DNA from: Burkholderiaceae bacterium DAT-1
GTDB lineage: Bacteria; Pseudomonadota; Gammaproteobacteria; Burkholderiales; Chitinimonadaceae
Reading direction: 5' to 3'
Assembly (NCBI GenBank): GCA_019084025.1
Contig: JAHRBI010000004.1
Location: forward strand, 310,001-374,000
Length of the DNA: 64,000 nucleotides
The notes under the pieces were generated by a model, which was not told the origin of the DNA, did no database searches, and was given only the letters and a program-made list of their open reading frames with translations. Position numbers and translations under genes: made by a program. Positions 10,750 through 22,275 of this stretch are shown piece after piece; positions within the stretch are counted from its first letter, which is position 1, and the number at the start of each line of letters is the position of its first letter.

Positions 10750-13035
10750 ATGGCAATGTTGAACTGGCAGGATATTGATCGTTTTGACTGGTTGGCGACG
10801 CCTGTGTGGGTGATTGATCCTGTCACTGCTCACTGGAAATGGGCGAACGCGTCTGCGCTCGCATTTTTCGGCGTCAATCGGATAGAGGAATTGCACTCAC
10901 AGGGTGGCTTACCGCTCGGTGAAGTGAATACGGGCATGCTTGAACACATGGTCATGCAAGTGTCCGAAGGGAGCACGCATCATTCACAGCAAATTCTTGC
11001 ACCCAAAGGTAAGCGCGAGAGTGTCAATCTGAGCGTGGCCGGCATGATGGACAGCGAGGGCAATATCGCCTTGTGCATGCAGGCAGAAACCATGACCGCT
11101 CATGCTGATCCTATGGCACTGCGTGGTGTGGAGGCAGTGCTTCATTTTGCGATGGCTGTGTGCATGCTTGATCTGGATGGCACCATTCTGATGATGAATC
11201 CATCCGCACAGCGAACCTTTCCGCAACTGCAGGCAGGGGCGGAATTCGCTGCGGCATTTGCGGTCATGGAAGAGGGGCGCCAGGTCTGGCGGGATGCGAT
11301 CGAAGATGGCGTGGGCGCTGGCGAGTTTATGATGGCGAGCCTGCCTCGTCAGGGATGGCACAATATCGTGCTGCACCGCGCAATTGATCCGGTGATGCAG
11401 CGCCCGGCCATGCTGTTTACTGCGCTGGACGTCACATTGCGTAAGGCATTTGAAACCCAGTTGATTACCGCGAAGGATGCGGCAGAGGCGGCAAATCAGG
11501 CCAAGAGCGAATTCTTGGCCAATATGAGTCATGAAATCCGCACACCATTAAATGCCATTGTCGGCATGGCGGATCTGCTCAACGAAACGCGTCTTCAGGC
11601 TGAACAGCGTGACTATCTGGATACGATCCGCTTTTCCGCTCGTGCTTTGCTTGATCTTGTTGGCGATATTCTCGATTTCTCGCGTATCGAAGCTGATAAG
11701 CTCGAACTGGATCGTTACCCATTCAATCTAAGTGAAACCCTGACTAAGTGTGTCGATTTGATGCGCTTGCGGGCAAACGAAAAAGCAATCCAATTGCGCT
11801 TGGAGGCCGATCCAACGGTACCTGCGTGGGTGATGGGTGATGCCGGGCGCCTGCGGCAGGTATTGATCAATTTATTGGGGAATGCAGTCAAATTCACCGA
11901 AGCGGGGGAGGTCGTGTTGCGTGCCGCAGTGTTGCATACCGCTGAGGGAGAAACTCGTCTGCGCTTTGCGGTGAAGGATACCGGGATTGGCATTCCTGCC
12001 GATAAGCTCAGCCAGATATTTGAGGCGTTCTCCCAGGCGGACGGTTCAATTACCCGCCGGTATGGTGGAACGGGACTGGGACTGACGATTTCCAGACGAC
12101 TTGTCTCCATGATGGGTGGCTCACTTGCGGTGCAATCACGTAGTGGCGAGGGAAGTGAGTTCAGTTTCGATATTGTGATGCCGATTACACGTGCGTTGGA
12201 GCAGGAATCGAGCCGTAATCTGATACCGTCAAGATCCCTGCATATCCTGCTGGCAGAGGATAACGCGATGAACCGCAAACTTGCGCTTGCGCTTCTGCAG
12301 GGCGGCGGTCACCGCATCACCATCGCCGTAAATGGCCGCGAAGCGGTTGAGCATTACCAGACTCAGCGCTTTGATCTTGTTCTGATGGATATGCAGATGC
12401 CGGAAATGGATGGTCTGCAGGCTACTCGTAACATACGTGAAATCGAGGATGGTAAGGGGCATACGCCCATCGTTGCCATGACAGCCAATGCTTCTCCGGA
12501 AGATAGGCGGAAATGCATCGAGTCAGGCATGGACGAGTTCTTGACCAAACCATTGTCCATCGATGCATTGCGGGCGCTGATTGCGGATATCGCCAATGCG
12601 GGGCCGGAAGCGGAAGCGGATGCCTTCCTGCAATCAAACGCAGATGAGGCGGGGGGAGAGTCAGATTCTCATTATCTGGAGTCTGCCAATCAGGGCTTGT
12701 ATCACTTTGATGTGGAGAGTGCGATGCGCTGCTGCGGCGATAATCGCGAACTTGTCTCGGCACTGATCGAAATATTTTGCGAGGAATGGCCCGAGCGACG
12801 CAGAAGCATCGAGCAGGCCGTGGACTGTGAAGCACTCTCGCAGCAGGCTCACAAGATGAAAGGTAGTTTTGGTGCGCTAGGCATCTCCGTGGGCGTGCAG
12901 GCAGCCTATGATGTTGAGCGCCCGGCCCGAGAGGGGATTCGCGATGAGGTCGCGCTGACTCATCTATTTGCGCTTGGTGATGCGGTCGTCACCGTCACCA
13001 CGCAATGGCGGGAACAGTTTATGCGCGTGGCTTAG
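10750..13035 (+). CDS. PAS-containing hybrid sensor histidine kinase with receiver and Hpt domains
   Basis: 761-residue phosphorelay protein without visible membrane segments, so probably cytoplasmic. Order: two PAS-like regions (about 1-110 and 120-240), HisKA with [10 protein letters not shown] (His261), an ATPase domain with GTGLGL, a receiver domain with [11 protein letters not shown] (Asp547), and a C-terminal Hpt domain with [11 protein letters not shown] (His701). All three phospho-sites are intact. The ATG at 10750 is chosen because GAGG lies at 10737-10740; in-frame ATGs at 10708 and 10741 lack a usable ribosome site. No response regulator is adjacent. Its stop overlaps the convergent PilZ gene by four bases. 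Confidence 0.93.
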   Translation: MAMLNWQDIDRFDWLATPVWVIDPVTAHWKWANASALAFFGVNRIEELHSQGGLPLGEVNTGMLEHMVMQVSEGSTHHSQQILAPKGKRESVNLSVAGMMDSEGNIALCMQAETMTAHADPMALRGVEAVLHFAMAVCMLDLDGTILMMNPSAQRTFPQLQAGAEFAAAFAVMEEGRQVWRDAIEDGVGAGEFMMASLPRQGWHNIVLHRAIDPVMQRPAMLFTALDVTLRKAFETQLITAKDAAEAANQAKSEFLANMSHEIRTPLNAIVGMADLLNETRLQAEQRDYLDTIRFSARALLDLVGDILDFSRIEADKLELDRYPFNLSETLTKCVDLMRLRANEKAIQLRLEADPTVPAWVMGDAGRLRQVLINLLGNAVKFTEAGEVVLRAAVLHTAEGETRLRFAVKDTGIGIPADKLSQIFEAFSQADGSITRRYGGTGLGLTISRRLVSMMGGSLAVQSRSGEGSEFSFDIVMPITRALEQESSRNLIPSRSLHILLAEDNAMNRKLALALLQGGGHRITIAVNGREAVEHYQTQRFDLVLMDMQMPEMDGLQATRNIREIEDGKGHTPIVAMTANASPEDRRKCIESGMDEFLTKPLSIDALRALIADIANAGPEAEADAFLQSNADEAGGESDSHYLESANQGLYHFDVESAMRCCGDNRELVSALIEIFCEEWPERRRSIEQAVDCEALSQQAHKMKGSFGALGISVGVQAAYDVERPAREGIRDEVALTHLFALGDAVVTVTTQWREQFMRVA

Positions 13036-13376
13036 CCACTGTTGCGCAACATCTGGTCGATTCTGGTTTTGTAATCATTGCTGATTTCGGTGAGCTTCAT
13101 GCCGGTGCGGAATTGCCCCATGGGGCCCACCAGGGAAGAGTAGGTGGGCTTTCCATAGACCTCAACGTAGGTCACGCCCACGTGAAGCGGGTCGGGAATC
13201 TGCAGTACGATCCTGTATACCTTGTTCGGATAGAGCTGCTTGTCGCAAAATAGCGCCAGTCCCTTGGCGGACACCTCGGTGACATGTCCCGGAATGATGG
13301 TGGGGTCGCCATCAGTGGAAATGATTGCCGTCCGCCAGCGAACGAGGCGTCTACCGGATGTGCGTTGATCGAACAT
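13032..13376 (-). CDS. PilZ domain protein
   Basis: 114 residues. The N-terminal arginine cluster ([11 protein letters not shown]) followed by [10 protein letters not shown] fits the two-part PilZ motif (RxxxR and D/NxSxxG) that binds cyclic di-GMP, although the second motif has E-V-S in place of D/N-x-S. It probably acts as a small cyclic di-GMP adaptor. GAGGAAG precedes the ATG. It converges tail to tail with the hybrid kinase gene. Confidence 0.82.
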   Translation of the reverse strand: MFDQRTSGRRLVRWRTAIISTDGDPTIIPGHVTEVSAKGLALFCDKQLYPNKVYRIVLQIPDPLHVGVTYVEVYGKPTYSSLVGPMGQFRTGMKLTEISNDYKTRIDQMLRNSG

Positions 13377-13471
13377 GCTTCTTCCTCGCTACGGCGAATA
13401 CACTTCATTGTAGACCGTACGATCCGACTGCGCGTGGTATCCTGTCGTCATTGTAAGACAGGAGATTCCAG

Positions 13472-13831
13472 ATGTATTTCGTTGACCGTTCCATTGCAGT
13501 GATTCGCCCCAAACAACCGTTTCTCGATTGGCTGAATCAAATTCCCGGCAACGATATCAATCTGACGCTGGACGAAATCCGAAGCGATTGCACCACGTTG
13601 ATGATTCCAGAGGTCAACGAGCAGGAAGACGGCATTGCCTATATCGACGATATAGCTGACCGAATTTTCGAGCTGGAATTAGCCTCTTGGTATCAGGATG
13701 ACAAGCTGTGGCCCAAACATCGTAATCTGAAACTGTTTTGGGAATGGTTTGACGTTGAGATTCTGACCGTGGTGATGGATACCATTGATCAGGATATCCG
13801 CAATTCCCCGGCAGACCACGGCCTGCATTAA
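13472..13831 (+). CDS. Conserved protein of unknown function (119 aa)
   Basis: A 119-residue acidic protein starting MYFVDRSIAVIRPKQPFLDW, with AYIDDIADRIFELELASW and a Trp-rich centre (WPKHRNLKLFWEWFDVE). No signal peptide or membrane segment. It resembles a family of short uncharacterised proteins that I believe is widespread in beta- and gammaproteobacteria; I cannot assign a function. ACAGGAG at 13459-13465 is a good ribosome site. It is divergent from the PilZ gene and 14 bases upstream of the YgfX-like gene, so the latter pair is likely co-transcribed. Confidence 0.85.
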   Translation: MYFVDRSIAVIRPKQPFLDWLNQIPGNDINLTLDEIRSDCTTLMIPEVNEQEDGIAYIDDIADRIFELELASWYQDDKLWPKHRNLKLFWEWFDVEILTVVMDTIDQDIRNSPADHGLH

Positions 13832-13845
13832 TCTTTGTCCGAAGG

Positions 13846-14274
13846 GTGCGAGGCATGCCCGCTGATCATGTGTTCAGGCTGAGATCTTCAAGGCTGGCGT
13901 TTATCGGTCTGGCTTGTCTTGTTTGCCTTGCCGCCCTTGCACCTTGGTTGAGTCAGGTGCCGGGGTGGGTTGCGCTGCTGATATCCACTGGCTCGATTAC
14001 CTTAGGTCTAAGGGTTTTACGGCGAATGAGCATGCCACCCACATGGGTTTGGCAACATGATGAATTGTGGCAGCAAACTCAGGATGGCAAGCTTGAATGG
14101 CTCGGTGTGTTACCCGGCAGTGGCGTCTGGGGATTACTCTTGCGCCTTCATGTAAGCAATGCGCAGGGTCGGAGCGGCGTGATGATTATCTGGCCAGATC
14201 AATTGTCTGACGCAGAATTACATAGCCTGCGGGTACGCATCCTGACCAAGTCAGTCAACGCCCGCCTTTCATAG
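13846..14274 (+). CDS. YgfX/CptA-like membrane protein
   Basis: 142 residues with two adjacent membrane helices near the N-terminus (LAFIGLACLVCLAALAPWL and WVALLISTGSITLGL) and a soluble C-terminal part with WQHDELWQQ, RSGVMIIWPDQLSDAELHSLRVRI. This layout is that of the YgfX (CptA) family, which in betaproteobacteria often lies near nadB, as here. It might start at GTG 13846 or slightly downstream. Function in this lineage is unknown. Confidence 0.7.
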   Translation: MRGMPADHVFRLRSSRLAFIGLACLVCLAALAPWLSQVPGWVALLISTGSITLGLRVLRRMSMPPTWVWQHDELWQQTQDGKLEWLGVLPGSGVWGLLLRLHVSNAQGRSGVMIIWPDQLSDAELHSLRVRILTKSVNARLS

Positions 14275-14319
14275 AGGGGAGGCATATGATTGCCCCCTCA
14301 CTGTCACTTGCTGCCGCAG

Positions 14320-15903
14320 TTAGTGTCTGGTTCGAGCAGGTAATAGGGTAGGCAATGCCTGCTCCTGCTTTTCGGGGTAATCCAGACTGCAATGCAGGCC
14401 ACGACTTTCCTTGCGCAGCTGGGCTGATCTCACAATCAGATCTGCTGTATCGACCAGATTGCGTAATTCAATCAGATCCCGACTAATCCGGAATTGTGAA
14501 TAGAATTCGTCAATTTCTCGGCGGAGCAGGGCGATACGGTTGGCGGCACGTTCGAGGCGTTTATCTGTACGTACGATGCCTACGTAATCCCACATAAAGC
14601 GACGCAACTCGTCCCAGTTGTGGGAGATCACCACTTCTTCGTCAGCATCCGTGACGCGACTCTCATCCCAATCTGGCGCGTGTGTAGGCAGGGGGCGATT
14701 GGCCTGACGAATTGCCGCTGAGGCCGACTTGCCAATCACGACGCATTCAAGCAAGGAGTTGCTGGCCAAACGATTTGCGCCATGCAGACCTGTGCATGCA
14801 CACTCGCCAACAGCGTATAGTCCGGGCAAGTCCGTGCTGCCATCCAGTCCGGTCACAATCCCGCCACACGTGTAATGTGCGGCCGGCACCACGGGAATCG
14901 GATCGCGCGTGATGTCGATGCCCAGTTCTAGGCAACGGCTGTAAATCGTTGGGAAATGTTCGCGGATAAAGTCGGCTGGCTGATGGCTGATATCCAGATA
15001 GACACAATCCAGTCCATGTCTTTTCATTTCGAAATCGATGGCTCGTGCAACGATATCGCGGGGAGCCAGCTCTGCCCGCTCATCGTGCTGAAGCATAAAG
15101 CGCGTGCCATCCGGTAATTTCAGCAGCCCGCCTTCGCCACGTACAGCCTCGGAAATCAGAAAGGATTTGGCGTCGGGGTGATACAGGCAGGTGGGATGAA
15201 ATTGAATAAATTCGAGATTGGATACACGGCATCCCGCGCGCCAGCCCATGGCAATGCCGTCGCCGGTCGATGTATCGGGATTACTGGTAAACACATAGAC
15301 TTTACCGGCTCCTCCCGTCGCCAGAACGGTATCGGCGGCCAGTATTGTATGTGTTTCACCGCTTGCCTGATCTAACACCCAGGCACCAGCGCAACGGCGC
15401 TGATCTTCACCTAAATGGTGGTGGGTGATCAGATCAACTGCCAGGTGATTTTCCAGAATGGTGATATTGGGATGCTGGCGAACCTGCTCGGCAAGCGTGG
15501 CAATCACGGCTGCACCAGTCGCATCGGCAGCGTGAATGATGCGGCGTTGCGAATGTCCGCCTTCGCGGGTCAGGTGAAATCCTGTTTCATGCCCTGGGTC
15601 GGTGGTAAACGGTACGCCCAGATCAATCAGCCACTGAATGGCGTCGCGTGAGTGCTCGACAATAAAACGAGTTGCAGACTCATCACACAGCCCGGCGCCC
15701 GCAATCAAGGTGTCCGACACATGCTGGTCAACAGAATCCACCTGATCCAACACAGCTGCAATGCCGCCTTGAGCCCATACGCTGGCACCCTCGCACAGAC
15801 TTCGTTTGCTCACCAGGGCTACCTTGCGTGATGCGGCGAGTTCCAGTGCCATGGTCATGCCGGCCAGGCCGCTGCCGATGATGAGCGTGTCGAAAGTCTT
15901 CAT
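14320..15903 (-). CDS. nadB: L-aspartate oxidase NadB
   Basis: FAD flavoenzyme oxidising L-aspartate to iminoaspartate, the first step of de novo NAD synthesis. The Rossmann motif [17 protein letters not shown] is at the N-terminus, followed by [19 protein letters not shown] and [13 protein letters not shown]. The ATG at 15903 gives 527 residues, near the family length; an in-frame ATG at 15927 adds eight residues without a ribosome site. It is divergent from rpoE, a neighbour relation shared with E. coli. Confidence 0.96.
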   Translation of the reverse strand: MKTFDTLIIGSGLAGMTMALELAASRKVALVSKRSLCEGASVWAQGGIAAVLDQVDSVDQHVSDTLIAGAGLCDESATRFIVEHSRDAIQWLIDLGVPFTTDPGHETGFHLTREGGHSQRRIIHAADATGAAVIATLAEQVRQHPNITILENHLAVDLITHHHLGEDQRRCAGAWVLDQASGETHTILAADTVLATGGAGKVYVFTSNPDTSTGDGIAMGWRAGCRVSNLEFIQFHPTCLYHPDAKSFLISEAVRGEGGLLKLPDGTRFMLQHDERAELAPRDIVARAIDFEMKRHGLDCVYLDISHQPADFIREHFPTIYSRCLELGIDITRDPIPVVPAAHYTCGGIVTGLDGSTDLPGLYAVGECACTGLHGANRLASNSLLECVVIGKSASAAIRQANRPLPTHAPDWDESRVTDADEEVVISHNWDELRRFMWDYVGIVRTDKRLERAANRIALLRREIDEFYSQFRISRDLIELRNLVDTADLIVRSAQLRKESRGLHCSLDYPEKQEQALPTLLPARTRH

Positions 15904-15991
15904 GTCTTGCCTGTGAATATGATGCATTGAACGATTTAGCGATCCGGAATTCTAACAAAAAGGACTGCATGAGGTTGCTGGAGAATGTACG

Positions 15992-16019
15992 GGAACTTTC
16001 CGGGAATCTGTCGGTCAAG
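15992..16019 (+). promoter_or_regulatory. Candidate sigma-E promoter upstream of rpoE
   Basis: GGAACTT at 15992-15998 followed after 15 bases by GTCAAG at 16014-16019. The first element is an exact sigma-E -35 box; the second resembles the looser -10. It lies 207 bases before the rpoE start and would make rpoE autoregulated, as is known in E. coli. Confidence 0.5.
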
Positions 16020-16225
16020 AAGCAGACACTCGCACAGATGATGCTGGTAAAAGGATATTGTGTATGGATACGATGGTACTTGTGCCCGGTGGCAGACTCA
16101 GCAGGATTGAAGGCCTGTCGGATGGACAGCGGGCTTCGGGGCGTGTGCTGGGTGAACGGCAGGTTGCCGCGCCAGACTGTCCGGTCGATACAAGCAAGCG
16201 TGCCGGCAAGGAGAATGAAAACAGG

Positions 16226-16831
16226 ATGTCGACCGAGCGCGATATGGATCACGAACTGGTGCTGCGAGCCCAGTCAGGCGACAAGCGTGCATTTGAGCTG
16301 CTGGTGGGTAAATACCACAGGAAGATCGCGCGGCTCCTGTCCCGTATGATTCGTGATCAAAATGAAATCGAGGACGTGACGCAGGAGGCATTCATTAAAG
16401 CCTATCGTGCCCTGCCTTCATTCCGGGGCGAGAGTGCCTTCTATACCTGGCTATACAGAATCGCCATCAATACGGCGAAAAACTACCTGAGTACGCTGGG
16501 ACGCCGCCCTTCATTGGCAACCGAGTATGAGGATGAAGACGGTGAATCGTTAGATATGACCGAGCAGGTTCCTGATTATCATACGCCCGAAACCGAAATG
16601 ATGAACCAGCAGATTGTGGGGGCGGTGAATGCGGCTGTTGAGGCCCTGCCGGATGATTTGCGCACGGCTATCACCTTGCGGGAAATGGACGGATTGTCGT
16701 ATGAAGAAATTTCGGCCGTGATGGACTGCCCTATTGGAACCGTGCGTTCAAGAATCTTCCGTGCGCGCGAGGCGATTGCCACCCGTTTGCGTCCGCTGAT
16801 TGACTCGGTTGGCAAGGATCGTCGCTGGTAG
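16226..16831 (+). CDS. rpoE: RNA polymerase sigma factor RpoE (AlgU)
   Basis: 201-residue ECF sigma factor for the envelope-stress response. Region 2 (DVTQEAFIKAYRALPSFRGE, FYTWLYRIAINTAKNYL) and region 4 (GLSYEEISAVMDCPIGTVRS) are intact. The ATG at 16226 yields the family N-terminus MSTERDMDHELVLRAQSGD; AAGGAG at 16209-16213 and ACAGG just before it are upstream. It starts the chain rpoE-rseA-rseB-degQ, all on one strand. Confidence 0.96.
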   Translation: MSTERDMDHELVLRAQSGDKRAFELLVGKYHRKIARLLSRMIRDQNEIEDVTQEAFIKAYRALPSFRGESAFYTWLYRIAINTAKNYLSTLGRRPSLATEYEDEDGESLDMTEQVPDYHTPETEMMNQQIVGAVNAAVEALPDDLRTAITLREMDGLSYEEISAVMDCPIGTVRSRIFRAREAIATRLRPLIDSVGKDRRW

Positions 16832-16837
16832 GAGTGC

Positions 16838-17371
16838 ATGATGAACAAACATGAAAAGTTATCTGCCTTTCTGGACGACGAACTGGATGACGCGCAGCTG
16901 GATGCATTGCTGGCGGAGCTCGATCGTGATGAGACACTGAATTCTGAGTTGCATGATTTTCAGTTGATTCACGATGCGATGAATCAGCGTCCCCTGCTTT
17001 CTCCAGATTTTATGTCGCGATTTTCGGAGCGTCTGGCCGACGAACCCGTTGTGATTGCGCCAGCGCGTCTGCGTGAGGCGAGGCGACCCGCCAAAAGACA
17101 GCTGATTGCAGCGTCCATGGCAGCGTCCTTTGTCTTGGTGGGTGCGGTTGCATGGTGGTCGATGGGGAGTGGGCGCATGTCCGCCGAGGTACCGCCTGCA
17201 GCGGAAGTTGCCCGTGCGGCTTCTGTTCAAGATGATCCTGCGATGGGCTATATGGCTGCGCATCGTGTTGTTGCGGGGTTACCGATGCCGGTTGGGCAGG
17301 CTGTCATTTTGTCATCCGAAGAGTCCGAACGTCTCAAGCCTGTACCGGTTGCAAAACCTGTCAGTCAGTAA
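16838..17371 (+). CDS. rseA: Anti-sigma-E factor RseA (MucA)
   Basis: 177-residue single-pass inner-membrane protein that holds RpoE inactive. The N-terminal cytoplasmic domain begins MMNKHEKLSAFLDDELDDAQL, the sigma-binding signature, and the membrane helix is near residues 88-105 (LIAASMAASFVLVGAVAWW). The periplasmic part is short and ends in LKPVPVAKPVSQ. It starts six bases after the rpoE stop; the second ATG at 16841 is equally possible. Confidence 0.93.
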   Translation: MMNKHEKLSAFLDDELDDAQLDALLAELDRDETLNSELHDFQLIHDAMNQRPLLSPDFMSRFSERLADEPVVIAPARLREARRPAKRQLIAASMAASFVLVGAVAWWSMGSGRMSAEVPPAAEVARAASVQDDPAMGYMAAHRVVAGLPMPVGQAVILSSEESERLKPVPVAKPVSQ

Positions 17372-17410
17372 GTCTCACACCCTAGGTCAATTCGCGAGGT
17401 TGCATACAGC

Positions 17411-18442
17411 ATGATGTTTTTGAGCAGGGTAATGCATGTCTTGTCCGGGTCGCGTCGCGGTGGTTCGCGGTGGGGGCGGGCAGGGATGGGTGCGCTGGCC
17501 CTTGCAATGATGGCATCGGTTCTGGCCGCTGATTTGCTGACCGCCAGTGAAGCTGCAGATGTGCTCAAACGAGCGAGTGCTGCGGCACGTAACAAAACTT
17601 ACACAGGCATCTACAATTTTATCGGCCCGGGAACAGCCATGTCCTTCAGGCTTTATCACCTGGGCGATGCGCTGGCCGAGCAAGAGCGGCGGGAAGCACT
17701 GGATGGTGTACCGGTAGAATATGTACGTACAGGCGATACGGTATTGCTATATGCAGAAGGTCGCCGGCCTATGCATATCGATAAGCAAACCAGTAGCCGA
17801 TTCTTTCCCGCTATTGCTCCGGATCAGATCGCCGATGTGCTGGAAAACTATGTGCTTAGGCGTATCGCGGTTGAGCGTGTGGCAGGGATGGAATGCATGT
17901 CCTTCTCGCTTGAGCCTAAGGATAAGCTCCGTAATCCGCATCGAATGTGTGTCGACCAACATTCCGGGCTGGTGCTGAAATTTGTGCGCTTTGCGCCGGG
18001 TTGGAGCGAAATCATTGATCAGCAAGCCTTTTTGCAGATTGACCTGAGTGGCGGCTTCGACCGTCGGTTGCTCGCCTCCGTTCTGGCGTCCAAATCACCG
18101 GAAAGGCAGGTTGCTGCAGCCGTGCCCGCCCCTCCCGCTCAAACGGCAGGTGAGGGACCGGTAATGGGTGAGCTGCCAAAAGGATTCAGGCTGATGCAAT
18201 CAAGCGTCACCATGATTCAAGAGGGAAACCGTGTCCGGAAGGCTCGCCAATATACCTTCTCGGATGGGATGGCGCTGGTATCCGTGTTCGTCGAACGGGA
18301 TAGCGGCACCCCCGTGAGTCAGCCTGCCGTAAAGGGTACGTCGTTTTATACCCGTCAATTAAATGGCTGGCGCGTCGTGGCAGTTGGTGAAGTGCCACCG
18401 CAAACCGTGCAGTTGTTTGCTGAAGCCTTTGCGCTGAAGTAA
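17411..18442 (+). CDS. rseB: Sigma-E factor regulatory protein RseB (MucB)
   Basis: 343-residue periplasmic protein that shields RseA from DegS-type cleavage and senses envelope lipid or lipoprotein state. It has a hydrophobic export signal (GMGALALAMMASVLAADLL) and the two-domain MucB/RseB body beginning TASEAADVLKRASAAARNKTYTGIYNF. The gap after rseA is 39 bases. Context and fold signature make the call secure. Confidence 0.93.
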   Translation: MMFLSRVMHVLSGSRRGGSRWGRAGMGALALAMMASVLAADLLTASEAADVLKRASAAARNKTYTGIYNFIGPGTAMSFRLYHLGDALAEQERREALDGVPVEYVRTGDTVLLYAEGRRPMHIDKQTSSRFFPAIAPDQIADVLENYVLRRIAVERVAGMECMSFSLEPKDKLRNPHRMCVDQHSGLVLKFVRFAPGWSEIIDQQAFLQIDLSGGFDRRLLASVLASKSPERQVAAAVPAPPAQTAGEGPVMGELPKGFRLMQSSVTMIQEGNRVRKARQYTFSDGMALVSVFVERDSGTPVSQPAVKGTSFYTRQLNGWRVVAVGEVPPQTVQLFAEAFALK

Positions 18443-18543
18443 CGACTCTCTTGAATTCCCCTTTTCAGCCGCCATGTTGTGGCTAAATCCAGTACCCGGT
18501 TGAACCGGGGTGTTAGCGTGAGTATGTTGAAAGGAAAATGCGA

Positions 18544-20055
18544 ATGATGCAGAAAGTACTGTCTGCCAGCCTGTTTGCGATCGGGCTGGCTGCCTGTTCC
18601 GGGGCGGCTAACCATGCTTCTGCCGAGACACGCTCAGCGGTTGCGGCACCCGCCACAGTTCAGGAGCGTGCGCCATTGGTCACCGGACTGCCTGACTTTA
18701 CGGCACTGGTTGATCGTGAAGGTGGTGCAGTCGTCAATATCAGTGCGTCACAAGTACGCCGTGTGCAGCAAGCACAAATGAATGGGGACGAGGATCCGTT
18801 CGATATCTTCCGGCGATTCGGCTTCCCTGTGCCACCCAACCAGCGTATGCCGGGCCGGCCCAGCGAAGAGCGTGCCCAATCACTGGGATCCGGATTCATT
18901 ATTGATAAGGCGGGGTACGTGGTGACCAACGCCCACGTCATCGCCAATGCGGATGAGATCACGGTCAAGCTCGAGGATAAGCGCGAATTCAAAGCCAAGG
19001 TGATTGGCTCTGATGCACGAACCGATGTTGCCCTGCTCAAAATTGAAGGTAAGGAACTGCCGACTGTTGACGTAGGATCGAGCGAGCGTCTGCGCGTTGG
19101 CGAGTGGGTGGTTGCGATCGGGTCGCCGCTTGGTCTTGAAAATACCGTGACCGCAGGGATTGTGAGTGCCAAGGGGCGCAATCTGCCTGAAGAACAGATC
19201 ATTCCATTCATCCAGACAGATGCGGCTGTAAATCCGGGCAACTCGGGTGGACCGCTATTCAATGTGCGCGGCGAGGTGGTTGGGATCAACTCCCAGATCG
19301 TTAGCGGCACCGGTGGGTATATGGGCTTGAGCTTTGCAATCCCGATTGATTACGCCATGCGTGTGGTCGATCAGCTCAAGGCGCATGGCAAGGTGACGTA
19401 TGGCCGGATTGGCGTCGTGATTGGTCGCATCGACGAGGGCCTTGCGAGTGCCTTTGGTCGGTCCGACAACAAGGGCGCGCTGGTTCAGGATGTCACGGCA
19501 GATGGTCCTGCTGCGAAGGCTGGCCTGAAGAACGGTGACATTATTCTGGCATTTAATGGCAAGTCGGTAGACGAGGCGAGCGATTTGTCCCGTATTGTCG
19601 GGCTGACTTCGCCCGGCACGGTTGCCAATGTCGATATCTGGCGTGACAAAGCTCAGAAAACCGTCAAGGTGACGGTTGCTGAAAACGAAGATGAAATCCA
19701 GGGGCGCAGCAAAACGCGCGAATACCGCAATAAGCAGAAAGCCGAGCCACTGAATAAGTCGGGATTGACAGTACGTGAGCTGGATCCACAATTGCTGAAG
19801 CAACTGAAGATCAAGTTTGGTCTCGAAATCACAAATGTGGTTGGCGCCGCGGCGCGCTCCGGATTTGCGGTGGGCGATGTAGTGGTCGGAATCGGTCAGG
19901 AAGAGCTGAAGTCACTGGCACAGCTCAATGAAATGCTGACCAAGGCCCGGCCGGGGCAGGCAATCCCGTTGCGTGTCATTCGCGGTGGTCAGGTTGCACT
20001 CTACATTGCGCTACGCATGCCGGAAAAGCAAAACGACCGGGATAACGACGAGTGA
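18544..20055 (+). CDS. degQ: Periplasmic serine protease, DegQ/MucD family
   Basis: 503-residue HtrA protease/chaperone of the envelope-stress regulon. The catalytic triad is present as NAHVI (His131), RTDVALLKI (Asp161) and PGNSGGP (Ser234), followed by two PDZ domains. AAGGA at 18531-18535 favours the ATG at 18544 over 18538. The signal peptide ends FAIGLAAC, which fits a lipobox with Cys18 and a following Ser, so this copy may be a lipid-anchored protease rather than a free periplasmic one. It follows rseB by 101 bases. Confidence 0.95.
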   Translation: MMQKVLSASLFAIGLAACSGAANHASAETRSAVAAPATVQERAPLVTGLPDFTALVDREGGAVVNISASQVRRVQQAQMNGDEDPFDIFRRFGFPVPPNQRMPGRPSEERAQSLGSGFIIDKAGYVVTNAHVIANADEITVKLEDKREFKAKVIGSDARTDVALLKIEGKELPTVDVGSSERLRVGEWVVAIGSPLGLENTVTAGIVSAKGRNLPEEQIIPFIQTDAAVNPGNSGGPLFNVRGEVVGINSQIVSGTGGYMGLSFAIPIDYAMRVVDQLKAHGKVTYGRIGVVIGRIDEGLASAFGRSDNKGALVQDVTADGPAAKAGLKNGDIILAFNGKSVDEASDLSRIVGLTSPGTVANVDIWRDKAQKTVKVTVAENEDEIQGRSKTREYRNKQKAEPLNKSGLTVRELDPQLLKQLKIKFGLEITNVVGAAARSGFAVGDVVVGIGQEELKSLAQLNEMLTKARPGQAIPLRVIRGGQVALYIALRMPEKQNDRDNDE

Positions 20056-20300
20056 TCGCCTTAACCTTGTATGGTCGGGAGTACTGCAGTCTGTGCCAGG
20101 ATATGCTGGCGCAACTGCAGTCCCTGCTGAAGGGGCGGGATATCCAGCTAAACTGGGTGGATATAGATGATGATGACGCCCTGGAAGATCAGTACGGTAC
20201 GATGATTCCCGTTTTGCTGGGGGATGATGGCGAGATGCTGTGCTTTTATCATCTCAATGTCAGCAAGCTGGAAAAATGGATTGCCGGACGTCAGGCTTAA
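20052..20300 (+). CDS. Glutaredoxin-like protein (DUF836 family)
   Basis: 82-residue thioredoxin-fold protein with a redox-type YCSLCQD motif (CxxC) near residue 12 and a cis-proline-like MIPVLL segment. Similar small proteins often lie between mucD/degQ and lepA in betaproteobacteria. The GTG start overlaps the degQ stop in GTGA, suggesting translational coupling. Its substrate is unknown. Confidence 0.85.
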   Translation: MIALTLYGREYCSLCQDMLAQLQSLLKGRDIQLNWVDIDDDDALEDQYGTMIPVLLGDDGEMLCFYHLNVSKLEKWIAGRQA

Positions 20301-20336
20301 CGGATGAATGAATTTCCGCTAAAATCGGGAAATCCG

Positions 20337-20370
20337 ATGGGTGTGCATTGGCTGCTCACCCATTTTTTTT
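20337..20370 (+). terminator. Terminator between the glutaredoxin-like gene and lepA
   Basis: ATGGGTG pairs with CACCCAT around a 13-base loop, followed by eight Ts. This separates the sigma-E operon from lepA. Confidence 0.8.
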
Positions 20371-20454
20371 GTAAAGATTCAGGACAATGGCGCAACGCTG
20401 TGGGATGTTTTCGCCCGGCTTTGCGCTTTTTGTGCTCAGGGCTGTGACCGCTTC

Positions 20455-22248
<1,794 letters not shown>

Positions 22249-22275
22249 GCCCAAATAAAAGGGAGTAGCGCTTCA

